Positions 10,171-21,517 of a stretch of 64,000 bases of DNA are shown piece by piece. Under the pieces are notes generated by a model. That model had not been told where the DNA came from and did no database searches. It saw only the letters and a program-made list of their open reading frames with translations. Position 1 is the first letter of the stretch. Each line of letters starts with the position of its first letter. This DNA is from Amorphophallus konjac. Its lineage: Eukaryota > Streptophyta > Magnoliopsida > Alismatales > Araceae. The stretch lies in NCBI GenBank assembly GCA_022559845.1, contig CM040118.1, positions 443,422,053 to 443,486,052 on the forward strand, given 5' to 3'. A program made the position numbers and the translations under genes.

Positions 10171-11943
10171 GAACTTTGAACTTGAGATTCTGAGTAGTCG
10201 TAGGATTTTATGTCCTCTTCACGACGCCACGAAGCTCATGTCATTCTGAGGTCCGTGCTGGTCTTGGCGAGGATTTTTGTGGGACCGTGCCGACCACCCT
10301 ATGTAGATCCGACCCAGAATCAGAGGCAAATTACAGAAGCTGCCCCGTCACCCTCCTTTCAGATCTGCTCAAGCCCTTTGGTCCGAGTCTTCCTCTGGAC
10401 GTCACCGACGGTCTCCAACAAGTAGGAGTCCATTACGACACTAGAGCTATTTTTTCTGTAATTTTTAGCTTTCCTGTGCAGTTCTATGCAAGCAGAACCT
10501 GAGGCTTAGTACAATCGCAGTCACGCCCAGATATGATCAGATCTGATCGCGCCATTCGGAGAAAGCATTCTTCATTTTGTCACCAACATTCTCCAACAAA
10601 CGGCACCCCAATCGAACGTCGGATCTAGGCGTACCGACCTCCGCAAGTCTGCTACACCGGGTGACCTGCGGGGATAGAACCCAATCGGCTTCCAATCGGG
10701 TCACCCGAGCCTCGACTCGCCTCCCTCGCCTCCTGCAAGTGTGGTCCATCAACCCGAGTTCCAGCAACCCCAAATTTGTGTTTGTAGCCCTTTGCCTCTC
10801 TGCGTGGAGTGGGCATCATGTTCTGAAATTGTACGGTTAATAATTGTGTGTATCGGGGTCATCGGATTCGGCCATGATTTCTTTCCTACGCGCTAGTCGT
10901 GGAGGTACGTGCTTCGTTCCTACACTCACATTGCTTATTTAGTATAATTTCTATCATGCTACGTTTGTGAGAATAGGGCCGATAGCTAGCTTCAAATCGC
11001 TGTGGTTGTGAGTTGTGAGCGCCCGTTCCATACGCCCAGTCGAGCACCGAGCACAAACTAGAAACCCCTAGGCGACAGTGGTTCCTTAACCACTACGATC
11101 CCACGTTTCCCTCACAAGGGATGATTGTCGGGCTAGTTAGAGTTCCTGTTGAGAGACGTCTTCACCCAGAGAATGCCACGGTAGTCAACTGCTCGGCTTA
11201 CCTTAGTGTGCTAGTGCTAGCCACACTTTGAGTTGGTCGTACGTCTCAGCCCGTCCGAGTCTCATCCCGCATCAGTCAGTTTGCTCTTTCATCTCCTCAT
11301 GGCCCAGTGGAACCGCCGTGAGAAGCATCGGGAAAGCTTTCAGGCCACTGACTGGCCAATTACGGCGTCGTCCGTGCCTTTAGTTCAGATTCTTGGGTTT
11401 CCTACTGATACGGCCTTCGGCACTGTGATCTATGCTATCGGGCCGACTTCATTTGTACTCGTAACATTCCTGGGGGGTGGATCACCACCTGGGGTGCTTT
11501 CTCCTTGGCTGGGCAACTATTTGGTCACTAACAGACTTGTCTAGTAAGAAGATGTACCCGCACCGGGTCACTCGGGTCTTCCGCTTATATGGCCTTCGGC
11601 ACATTGTTCCGAGAGGCCTGAGACATTTCTTCAGCTCAGGAGGGTTTCTGGTCAGGTGGCGGAACACCAGGTAAATTCTCGTCCAGATCCAACGACGGAT
11701 GGGGTTTGTTCGGCATGACTGAGTCGATACCAATTCATTGGGCAGGCCAAACGGCACTACCGGTTTGTTGTGGATTTCTTTCGACCGTCCAGAGGTGGAG
11801 TCCCTGAAGCTCTCGCCAATCGGCCTGAGGCTTTAGCAATCCGAGAGGACCCTTGTGTATTGATTCTCTTCAGCTTTTGCATTGTAGTGTGCCGCATCCT
11901 TTGGTCGTTCAAGCGTGATTGCTATTGATCATATTTCGGGTGC
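10171..11943. other. Unassigned sequence upstream of element A
   Basis: Candidate frames here (71-103 codons) show no family motifs. Two GGCCTTCGGCAC modules lie near 11409 and 11588. The segment ends TTTCGGGTGCCAACA, which looks like an LTR terminus and joins the truncated A LTR. Confidence 0.3.
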
Positions 11944-12664
11944 CAACAGCACCCCGGTCACAGCGTCAACGCTATGGCGTTTCCAGAAGCTGGTTTAAGG
12001 TGCTTTCCATAGATGCGTCGACCCTACCTCTTCAGGGCGTCAATGTAGGAGGTCTTCCAGAAGCCATTTAAAAGGCTTTTTTCAACAGGTGCATCAATAC
12101 ATGGGTGAACTACTTCAACGCACCCAAGGCTCATCTGAAAGAAGTTTAGATGACTCTGTCCTTTTCAAAAATTGTACTGAAAGTATTAATAGCAGATGCA
12201 AACCTCTGAAATCACCTCCTTTGAGGTCTGGAAGAGGATCCCAGGTCAGAGCTTCTGCCATTACATAATGAGGGGTCAGAACATCTTCTTGGAGAAGACT
12301 TGGTCAGCCACCAAATCCAGAAGACTGTCTCTTCTGTCCTAAGAAAGGAATGTTCAGGTTGTCTGTCCTCAAGAGCACACTGGACAAAGCCATTCCCTCT
12401 ACCAAAAGCTTTCAAATATAGTCCACTCTCTATTTACCACTGTCCTATCCTAGGACTGGTTGAAAAGCCGTGCAAGCTCAGTCAACTCCCTGTAGAATAT
12501 CTTCTTCAAGCCAAGAAAATTTTTTTGGAGGGAAACTATTTTTCCTTACTCTTCTACGCTGGAACCAGTCAAGCTCTGTGGTCCAAGGTTTTTCAAAAGA
12601 ACCTTAAATTAATCCAGCCATTCAAATTGAAGGATTCTGGAGGGAATTATTTTTACCCAGCCTT

Positions 12665-12674
12665 CTATATATAT
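12665..12674 (+). promoter_or_regulatory. TATA box of A 5' LTR
   Basis: CTATATATAT precedes a leader beginning GAAGCTCTCTACATG. The same box is at 20387-20396 in the 3' LTR. Confidence 0.6.
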
Positions 12675-13145
12675 GAAGCTCTCTACATGAAGAGAGCTAC
12701 TGCCCTTGAAGAAAGCCACGCCCTTGAGCATTCAAGCAAATCAATGAGAAAAAAAGAAAAGGGAATGTGAGCAGCCCAGCATCTGGCCAACCTTGTCCAG
12801 TGCTGTAAGTGATAAGAGAAAAGAGAAAAGAGAGAAGAGAGAAGAGGGAAGAGAGAAGAAGGAAGGAGAGAAGGCTTGAGAGAGAGTAGCCTTGTAGAAA
12901 GCTTGAAGAGAAGATCCATTGGATCTCTATTTGAAACTCCACACTAGCTTCCAAATCTATATCTGAAGCCACAGCTGGTGTTCTTCTTGTTGTAATTTCT
13001 TTTCCTTTGAATCTGCATCTCAGTGTGTGCCCAGTGCTCTGCTTAGAGGCCAGAGGTGGATCTTCGGTTGTGTTCAGCCTTGAGTGTTCTTGGGAGTCTA
13101 TCCCAATGTTTTCGCTGCACTTGCAGCTTGGTTTTCCTTTGTTTG

Positions 13146-13290
13146 TGTGTGTGTGTTTGTGTAGGGTTCACCCCCGTGTGTGTGTGTGTGGGGGGGGGGG
13201 GGGTTCACCCCCATGTGTGTGTGTTTGTGTGTGTGTGTGTGGTTTGCCCCCCCGCGCGTGTGTATGTGTGGGGGTCGTCATCCCCGTGTG
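13146..13290 (+). repeat. TG/G-rich low-complexity tract in A 5' LTR
   Basis: Alternating GTGTGT and poly-G runs. A shorter, rearranged version is at 20855-20950 in the 3' LTR. Confidence 0.8.
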
Positions 13291-13320
13291 TGTTGAGGAC
13301 TTTATCCTCGTGTGGTAAAG

Positions 13321-13341
13321 CCTCACCGGGTTTCAGTGAGG
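13321..13341 (+). other. U5 stem-loop of A 5' LTR
   Basis: CCTCAC and GTGAGG pair around a 9-nt loop directly before GGTGGACGTAGG. In the 3' LTR (20990-21010) the stem lengthens to CCTCACC/GGTGAGG. Confidence 0.6.
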
Positions 13342-13850
13342 GGTGGACGTAGGTTGCGGGTTTGCAACCGAACCACCTTAAAAATCCTTATGTAATGGGT
13401 TGTGCCTTGTGTGTTTGATCCCTATTCTATATCCCCATTCACATGTTCACAGGTTGGTTTAAACGCATGCTATCTTAGTCGCTTTTCAATAAACACAAGC
13501 TGGTATACTATCCACACTCACTAGAGTCCTGTTGAACAGCCTGTCTAGTCTTATTGTTGATCTGTGTATGTGGGCGCGTCGACCCCACTAGTCTGCTGCG
13601 TTGACGTAGCTTCTTGCTGAACCGCCTATGTTTAAGAGTGTTCTAGCCTTACCACTTGGCACTGTGTCTCTGCCGTCTTCATTTGAGCTGTTCCTGTTAA
13701 GATCCACTATGCATTATATCTAAGTGTCTTATGTGCATTATAGCCTTTGTTTGTGCCTTAATGAGTTAAGCTTTTAATTGGGCATAGTTTTTTAAAGTAT
13801 CTATTCAACCCCACTTCTAGATCCGGTTGCACCCCAGGTGGACTAACAAT

Positions 13851-13862
13851 TGGTATCAGAGT
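13851..13862 (+). other. Primer binding site of element A
   Basis: TGGTATCAGAGT lies two bases after the LTR end. It is complementary to the initiator-Met tRNA 3' end, with the usual final C changed to T. Confidence 0.85.
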
Positions 13863-13942
13863 TAAGCTCTGTTATACTCAGATACAAAGATCTACAGAGG
13901 AAAGATCCTGGTGCACTTGTCATTATTTTATTTCCCTGAACC

Positions 13943-15833
13943 ATGCTTACGGATTGCCTACCGATGTTTGATGGTTCCAACTTCCATACCTGGATAGGTA
14001 GGATGTGCAAGTTCGTGATTGCTACTGATCCAAACCTATGGACCTTAATTTCTCATGAGGATCATAAATTTAAAAATAGAGATAATGTGAAGGCTCTAAA
14101 GATAATGAAAGCTGCTGTGCACATTACTGTTTTTCCTTCTTTATCTTCGTGCTAGTCTTCCAAAGAAATTTGGGATGGTTTGATTGTCACCTATCAAAAA
14201 GAGAATAAAAGATGCATGATGCCCCAAGGAAGTAATCCGACAAGCCATGAAGAAAATGAAGAGGTAAATTCTGAATCCCAATCCAATGAAATTCCTTATG
14301 ATGCCTTGCTAGAGATGTATCATGAATTGTTTAAAAAATATAAGAAAATAAAAACTAAATATAAGAAATACAAAAATGAAGCTGAAAACACTTGCTCCAA
14401 CAAATCCTCATGCAATGACTGTTCCTTTTTGAAAGAATTGAATGAGAATCTTCACTCTGATCTTGAATGGCAGAAAAAACTTGTTTGCTTCATTGAGAGA
14501 AGAAAATAAAAAGCAGCTGGATAAAATATTAGAACTCGAACAAGTGGAGGAGGAGCTGGAAGAAAAACTAGGTTCAATGCCCAATATTGGAAAATATGTT
14601 GAGGAAATTGAAAATCTAAAAGAACAAAATGAAAAGCTGAAGTAGCTGAACACTACTATGTCTAATAGATTGCTTTCCCTTGAAAAAGGAAAATCTATTT
14701 TGGATGAAGGGAAATCTGAAAAAGAGATGGAAAGCTTCAAAACTGTCAATAAAATGTTGAATGAGAAGGCTGTCTCCTATGAGGAAGAAACAGCCAGCTA
14801 CGAGCTTCACATTTCAAACCTTGAATCTAAAATTTTTGATCTGAATATTTCTCTAGCTAGATTTGTAAGTGGAAAGGACAAATTAGATAAACTTCTTGGA
14901 AGTAAGGTGAACTTCCAAAGAGAGGGACTATGTTTCAACCCAGTGAATAAAAAGAGTTTTGGAAATAAACTCTACACATCCTTTGTGTGTAATTCTTAAT
15001 CAACCAGTAGTTCAAACCCTCTCATTTTTCAGTTCACTGCCCAAAAGGGTCAGAAGCAACCTCCTACTCAGAAAAATCAGAACAAAACTGAAAAATAGAA
15101 GAAGGGTAATAAGTTGCAGGACAAGCCTAAGAACTTCCAAGCTACTACTGTGGTTGTAGTACACAATTCTGAAACACACACACATGCACCCAAGAAAAAA
15201 ATTCCTTGTCATTCTTATGGTAGAGTCGGTCATATGATGCATTCATGTCATATTATGAAGTTCGATGAATTGTAAGAACACATGAAAACAAGTGGATTCA
15301 AAAATATAGAGACGGTTTGAAAAAGAGAAAGATCATTTCAAAACTCTCATGTGCATGCTAGGACTGGCTATGTTAAAAATCATGTTGTCCAGAAAAGGAC
15401 AATTGAGTGTTTTTATTGTGAAAAGTCTGGTCATACCATGCATGATTGTTTCAATTTGAAAAAGGGTGAATTGAAGGCTTACAGAAAATCCATTGTCCCC
15501 AAGAGTGCAAAACCTTTTTTAAATAAGAAGCCTTACTGCCATGAATGTGGGAAGACCGGCCATACAGTCAAGGACTGTTGGCACTTGAAACGAAAACATG
15601 ATTTCTATTTCAAGAATGGCAGAATGCCTACCATCCCACATGCTTATCTTGATAAGAAAAATGTGTCCTCAACTTGATGTCACTATTGTGGGAGGCTAGG
15701 GCATGTCATGAATGACTACTCGATAATGAAAGCTGATGACTTGCATGTTCTGAAATCATGGAAAGCACCTGCCAATGGTGTTGCTAACCATTAAGGATCC
15801 AAGAAGACTTGGATACCAAAGAACTCCAAATGA
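13943..15833 (+). pseudogene. Shortened Sirevirus-type Gag of element A, broken
   Basis: The N-terminus, with PMFDGSNFHTWIGRMCKFVI then DPNLWTLIS, matches Sirevirus Gag. After KEIWDGL the C-terminal half of the usual Gag (UBN2-type) domain is absent. The frame passes to CMMPQGSN and an acidic linker, then a long Lys/Glu coiled coil (about 14290-14900). Four CX2CX4HX4C-like zinc knuckles follow, at 15207-15248 (second Cys is Tyr), 15408-15449, 15537-15578 and 15678-15719 (last Cys is Tyr). It ends TWIPKNSK. Damage consists of one frameshift between 14442 and 14509 and several in-frame stops (first TAG 14153-14155, TGA 15675-15677). Element B has the same architecture, so the shortening predates their divergence. 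No pol follows. Confidence 0.8.
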
Positions 15834-18800
15834 GGATTTTGGATGTAGGAGTGCCTTGGAGCTGAACATAGAATCAGATGGAAATAAAAGCTCAAGGCAC
15901 ATGTTTGTGAATAAATTTTTTTTGTTGATGTTAATTCTGCATGTTAGATTCTTTTGATAGTTGATGTAGTTGAGCCTTCTCTTGCGTTCAATAAATTATG
16001 TACTGTTGTAGAAATCCTCGTTGACAAGTTGAAAACCTCTCCTTGGTTGACCATGATGACTCTATTATGATGAGAGATTTGATATAATGATGAGTTGCTT
16101 GCAAGCTTGTACTTCTTCCAGTTTAGCAGCCAAATGAACTTCGTGTTTATCATTGTTAACCATTGGTTTTGATGATGTCTATCATGGCTGCATATAAACC
16201 AACTCATCATTCATGTGGACATTTAACCTTCTACTTAATTGTCCCATCTTTCATGAGCATTGGACAAATGAGAAATATGAGGGTTTGCACTTCAGCTTAG
16301 AACGCATTGCAAATATTTTGAGCTTGCATATGTTTTTTGAGCATCATTAGTTTTGCCTCATGCACTCTCATGCATTTCTTGCTAAAGGGAACTTAAAAAA
16401 AATCTGCTCTACATGTTAGCATGTGCTGCACTCTCATGGCATGACCCCTTGGTATATAGAATGGTGACTTGTGGAAAGTTGGATCAAGTCCAATTAGAAA
16501 CTATCACTATGTGTGAGAGGATCTATGGATCAAGTTCTCTGCCCGGTATCTTGGGTCAAATGTTCATATAAGTCATAGGTTGCATACCGTCTTATTGATT
16601 CTCGAAAGCATCCTGACATTCATGCACAAGTTATAGGGGAGTCATCATAAAAGTCCAGGCTGCATCCCTACATACCCTGTTGATTTATGGACTGATTGCA
16701 CATTCATAGGGGGAGCTTGCCTAGGCTTGATAAATTGCTCACATGTGCATTTTTATAACTCTTGTGTGTGCTTCTTGAAAAATGGACCTTTTTGAGGAGT
16801 AGTCTTAAAGTTAAACTATCATGCAAGCTTGTTCAAGTTTGTTCCTTTTGATGTTAATAATTTCCTTGTCATGTTTGTAAAATGTCAATGTGCATGTTTA
16901 CCCATCCTTATTAAAGTCTCTTCTGTTTGAATGGTGTCTGTGAACCACGTCGACCCTTAGATCATGCAGAGTCAACCCTCCAGTCCATTTCCTTTGGAAA
17001 CTGGCTGCTATCTGTGAACACTGTGTCGACACCCTGATGTGTTTGCGTCGATGCGCTTGGTAGCCTGATGCTTATGTTCACTTCCTTCAATCCTCATCAT
17101 CGAATTGATCTATGCTTACTCATGTTTTTAGCATCTGAGCTCACTACACATCCTAGGGGGAGATGTTCACTCTCTACTTCCATCCTCTTGCATCATATTT
17201 ATGATTTGTTGTGCTCCTTCTTGGGTCTGAGATGTCTTGATATCTGAATCTCATTCATACCCCAATTTCCTTGAACTACTTTGAACTCTTGGGAGTATTC
17301 CTATCTGGTGCTGAATTCATTTATCAGAGTAAACCTTAAAAGAGGAATCTTCTTTTATGGAGTTATTTGATTGCCCAAGACATGAAAGCTATTGGTTTAG
17401 ATTTAATGACTTCTGAAGTTTTTTGAAGTTAAATGACTTTGAATGTGGCTGCACCTAGACTTAATGGACTTAAACCATTGTTTCATGTTTTGACATGTTT
17501 ATGCCTTCCTGAATCTGAAAGTTTATTTTAAGTACAAAAGTATCTTTGATTGAGGAACTTCTTTCTTGTATTATTTTTAAACATTTGTCAAATCTATAGA
17601 TTTCAAAAGAAAGGGGCTACAATGAATGTAATGAACTTAAGTCATGTTGAGTAACTGGAGATATTGGCGTCTGATAAATATATATTCTTATGTAAAAAGG
17701 TGTGTACTGAGTTCAGTGCTCTAAGGTAGAGCAATGACAATTGTTTCATTGAGAAACTGACTCCCTTCATCAATGAAGTGGAGTGGACAAGGTCATGAAG
17801 TGCCTTGCTACCTTTGTTCTAATTGAAGCAGAATGGTGAGCTACACTGAGTAACTGGGGATACTGGCGTCTAATCAACGTGCATCCTCATGTCAAAATGT
17901 GTATGCCACACTTGAATGCCCTTGAAAATGAAAAGCAATAACATTTGGTATCAAGAGAAAAATCTGAAAATGGTAGCGCCCCATGGTTAAAATCAGGAAC
18001 TTCATGTGTTTAACCTCAATACTTATTGTAGTTTCCTTCAAAGGGGCGAATGCAATCGAATGAGTAGGATGAATGGAGGTTAACTTGGTCTTTACATGTA
18101 ATTCTAGTTTATTTCTATTAATTTTGAATGCAGAAAATTTCAAATGCTTATTTGAGAAACTCAGTTTTCATCAGACTTAAACCAATCTCTAGATAAGGGT
18201 TTTTTCATTAGTATTCCATTATTGTAGATTCTGAAAAATGTATAACTCTGCATCTATGAACTTGGCTTCAGGTTGAATTACTCGCATCCTAAGTTTTCTT
18301 GAATCTGGCTCCTCTCGAATTTCAAGTGTCGACCCCAAGGGTCGACTCCTTGTGACCTGATTTCTGTCTGGCTGTCCTGGCATGTGTCTCTAAGACATAT
18401 TGGCCTCTTGTTGATATATGCTCTTGGCAACTAAGAAAGCATCACCTCTCTAAGCATTGGTAATCAGGTCTCATCATGTATTTTGTTTGATTGAATTTCC
18501 TACTTCCATGCATTGCATAGAAAACATTAAAAACCTGAAAACCAGAAAACCTAAAAATTTTGAAAACCCTGAAAACCAAAAATTGGTATCAAACTGCTCT
18601 CAATGGCTAATCGAACTACTCTCTGATTACATCTTCTTCCTTTGTCCAAATGGCTTGCATATATCTATTTCTCATGATTCAGTCTATGTTGCCTTGTTGT
18701 GTCTTCATGGTCTTCGATGCTAATTTATGTGCCTTGTTTAAGCCAAGCCAAGGGACCCTACAATCCCAAGGGAACCAACCAAGTACCCAACTGGCGTTTG

Positions 18801-19042
18801 CATCTGTCTTGATACTTGACATGCTGCCTCGCATGTTATCCATCCTTGTTGCTTGCAGAGTGGAAATATTTCTTAAACTTTTGATCTCATGCTACTCCAT
18901 GTGATCATAATTCTGATTTTGAAAATGGCTTTTATCTATGTCCTCTTTGCTGATGGCAAAGGGGGAGAAGTTTTAATGAGTCATCGTCCGGTTCATGATT
19001 CATTAAAACTTGATTAATAATGACAGCATAGTTACCATCATT
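15834..19042 (+). other. Conserved non-coding internal region of element A
   Basis: There is no ORF of note over 3.2 kb where pol would normally lie. Boxes shared with B and S0 include TTCTCTGCCCGGTATC (about 16527), two TGGCGTCT boxes (about 17662 and 17863) and a hairpin block (17728-17820). This resembles the conserved internal domain of non-autonomous LARD-type elements. Confidence 0.65.
17728..17820 (+). other. Conserved hairpin block of element A
   Basis: The layout is GAGCAATGAC, TTGAGAAAC, a hairpin, GTCATGAAGTGC, then CTTTGTTC. The stem pairs CTCC (17761-17764) with GGAG (17780-17783) and CTTCAT (17765-17770) with ATGAAG (17773-17778). Outer boxes match S0 and B; the stem sequence differs but pairs. 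Confidence 0.6.
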
Positions 19043-19056
19043 AAAAAGGGGGAGAA
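18957..19056 (+). other. Polypurine tracts of element A
   Basis: AAAGGGGGAGAAG lies at about 18958 and AAAAAGGGGGAGAA at 19043-19056, directly abutting the 3' LTR. Repeated tracts are typical of Sireviruses. Confidence 0.8.
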
Positions 19057-21517
19057 TGTTGGACATGTGTGGAACATGCTTGATTCTATTATTTTGATGA
19101 TGTCTAACTATGACTCTTTGATGAGTCTTATTTGCCTTTGATAATGTCAAATCATGTTCAGTTCATATCATAGTCAAGCAGATCAACCAAAAGGGTCAAA
19201 AGACTCAAGACTCACGATATGTGCAAGCAAAGATTGACAAAATTCATGAAAGGGAATTTGAGATTTGAAGAGAAGACCTTGGTAGAACAAATTGCATGGA
19301 ATATGCTCGAAGACGCTATGTCCTTGTTGGTAGCACAGAAATCGAGGCAACTGTTGGTTGCACAGAAATCAAGACAGGTGATACAAAGAGAAATAAATCA
19401 AAAAGAGAAAGCCAAGTGGAGTTCGCCCTCTTGCTCAAATAAATGAAAAATCAAGGCAGATAAAACAACTGAGTAAGGGTGACAAATAGCCATACAAAGG
19501 TGACAAATAGGTCGTTATGGGTGTAATATAGCCGATAGCAGTGAAAAACAGCCAATAGGGCTGACAAATGGCTCGCAGGTGTTGGATGCGTCAACGATGT
19601 GGTCACAACGCGTCAACGCATGGGTTTCCCAGAGAGCGTTGAGAACACATCCTCAAGCAGATGCGTCAACGCACCCCAGTCACAGTGTCAATGCTATAGC
19701 GTTTCCAGAAGCTGGTTCAAGGAACTTTCCACAGATGCGTCGACCCTACCTCTTCAGGGCATCGATGCAGGAGGTCTTCCAGAAGCCATTTAAAAGGCTA
19801 TTCTCAACAGGTGCATCAACGCATGGGTGAATTGCTTCAACGCACCCAAGGCTCATCTGAAAGAAGTTTAGATGACTCTGTCCTTTTCAAAAATCGTATT
19901 GAAAGTATTAATAGCAGACGTAAACCTCTGAAATCACCTCCTTTGAAGTCTGGAAGAGAATCCCTGGTCAGAGCTTCTGCCATTACATAATGAGGGGTCA
20001 GAACATCTTCTTGGAGAAGACTTGGTCAGCCACCAAATCCAGAAGACTGTCTCTTCTGTCCTAAGAAAGGAATGTTCAGGTTGTCTGTCCTCAAGAGCAC
20101 ACTGGACAAAGCCATTCCCTCTACCAAAAGCTTTCAAATATAGTCCACTCTCTATTTACCACTGTCCTATCCTAGGACTGGTTGAAAAGCCGTGCAAGCT
20201 CAGTCAACTCCCTGTAGAATATCTTCTTCAAGCCATGAAAATTTTTTTGGAGGGAAACTATTTTTCCTTACTCTTCTACGCTGGAACCAGTCAAGCTCTG
20301 TGGTCCAAGGTTTTTCAAAAGAACCTTAAATTAATCCAGCCATTCAAATTGAAGGATTCTGGAGGGAATTATTTTTACCCAGCCTTCTATATATATGAAG
20401 CTCTCTACATGAAGAGAGCTGCTGCTGCCCTTGAAGAAAGCCACGCCCTTGAGCATTCATGCAAATCAATGAGAAAAAAAGAGAAGGGAATGTGAGCAGC
20501 CCAGCATCTGGCCAACCTTGTCCAGTGCTGTAAGATAGAAGATAAAAGAGAGAAGAGAGAAGAGAGAAGAAGGAAGGAGAGAAGCCTTGAGAGAGAGCAG
20601 CCCTGTAGAAAGCATGAAGAGAAGATCCGTTGGATCTCTATCTGAAACTCCACACTAGCTTCCAGATCTATATCTAAAGCCACAGCTGGTGTTCTTCTTG
20701 TTGCAATTTCTTTTCCTTTGAATATGCATCTTAGTTCGTGCCTGGTGCTCTGCTAGAGGTCGGAGGAGGGTTTTTGGCTGTGTTCAGCCTTGTATGTTCT
20801 TGGGAGTCTGTCCCAGTATTTTCGCTGCACTTGCAACTTGGTTTTTCTTTATTTGTGTGTGTGTGCATGTGTGTGTAGGGTTCACCCGTGTGTGTGGGCA
20901 GGGGGGGGGGGTTTGCCCCCGTGTGTGTGTGTGGGGGGGGGGGGGGGCGTCCCCATGTGTGTTGAGGACTTTATCCTCGTGTGGTAAAGCCTCACCAGGT
21001 TTTGGTGAGGGGTGGACGTAGGTTGCGAGTTTGTAACCGAACCACCTTAAAAATCCTTGTGCAATCGGTTGTGCCTTATGTGTTTGATCCCTATTCTCTA
21101 TCCCAATTCACATGTTTGCAGGTTGGTTTAAAGAGATTCTATCGTAGTCGCTTTTCAATAAACACAAGCTGGTTTACTATCCACACTCACTAGAGTCCTA
21201 TTGAACAACCTGTCCAGTCTTATTGTTGATCTGTGTATGTGGGTGCGTCGACCCCACTAGTCTGCTGTGTTGACGCAGCTTCTTGCTGAACCGCCTGTGC
21301 TTAAGAGTGTTCTAACCTTACAACTTGGCAATGTGTCTCTGCTGTCTTCATTTGAGCTGTTCCTGTTAAGATCCATTGTGCATTGTATCTAGGTGTCTTA
21401 TGTGCATTATAGCCTTTGTTTGTGCCTTAATAAGTTATGCTTTTAATTGGGCAAAGTTTTTTAAAGGATCTATTCAACCCCTCTTCTAGATCCGGTTGCA
21501 CCCTAGGTGGGCTAACA
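19057..21517 (+). repeat. 3' LTR of element A
   Basis: The LTR starts TGTTGGACATG and ends GGGCTAACA (2461 bp). U3 has a cluster of TGCGTCAACGCA-like near-palindromes (19588-19850), also containing TGCGTCGACCC. The TATA box is at 20387-20396, the U5 stem-loop at 20990-21010 and the GGGTGGACGTAGG and CCGAACCACCTTAAAAA boxes at about 21010-21053. A 157-codon frame at 20022-20495 spans U3 and the TATA box and is not regarded as a gene. Confidence 0.85.

Larger units (their letters stand above)
11944..13848 (+). repeat. 5' LTR of element A, 5'-truncated
   Basis: This aligns with 19665-21517 of the 3' LTR at high identity. The first roughly 610 bp of the LTR are missing, and the join lies within a short CAACNGCACCCC match. 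The TATA box CTATATATAT is at 12665-12674. GT-rich low-complexity DNA lies at 13146-13290, the U5 stem-loop at 13321-13341 and the GGGTGGACGTAG box directly after. The LTR ends CTAACA, two bases before the PBS. Confidence 0.85.
11944..21517 (+). mobile_element. Element A: gag-only Sirevirus-like LTR retrotransposon
   Basis: The order is truncated 5' LTR (11944-13848), Met-type PBS (13851-13862), broken gag (13943-15833), 3.2 kb of conserved non-coding DNA, polypurine tracts and a full 3' LTR (19057-21517). No protease, integrase, RT or RNase H is present, so it would depend on another Sirevirus for enzymes. The 3' LTR abuts a Tat-lineage pol (element D), so A probably inserted into D. The 5-bp duplicate on the left is lost with the LTR end. 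The candidate TSD on the right is CCTTG (21518-21522). Confidence 0.85.

Noticed and set aside
10537..10773. 78-codon minus-strand Arg-rich ORF
   Set aside because: No family match and no supporting context. It is GC-rich, so chance open frames are expected.
12300..12770. 156-codon ORF in A 5' LTR, conserved at 20022-20495
   Set aside because: It spans U3 and the TATA box. Conservation only reflects the two LTRs being copies of each other, and there is no family motif.
13007..13352. Cys/Val-rich ORFs over the TG/G tract
   Set aside because: Low-complexity GTGT repeat, not a Cys-rich protein.
13851..13862. Possible tRNA-Met gene fragments at the TGGTATCAGAGC sites
   Set aside because: Only the tRNA 3' complement is present, placed two bases from LTR ends; these are primer binding sites.
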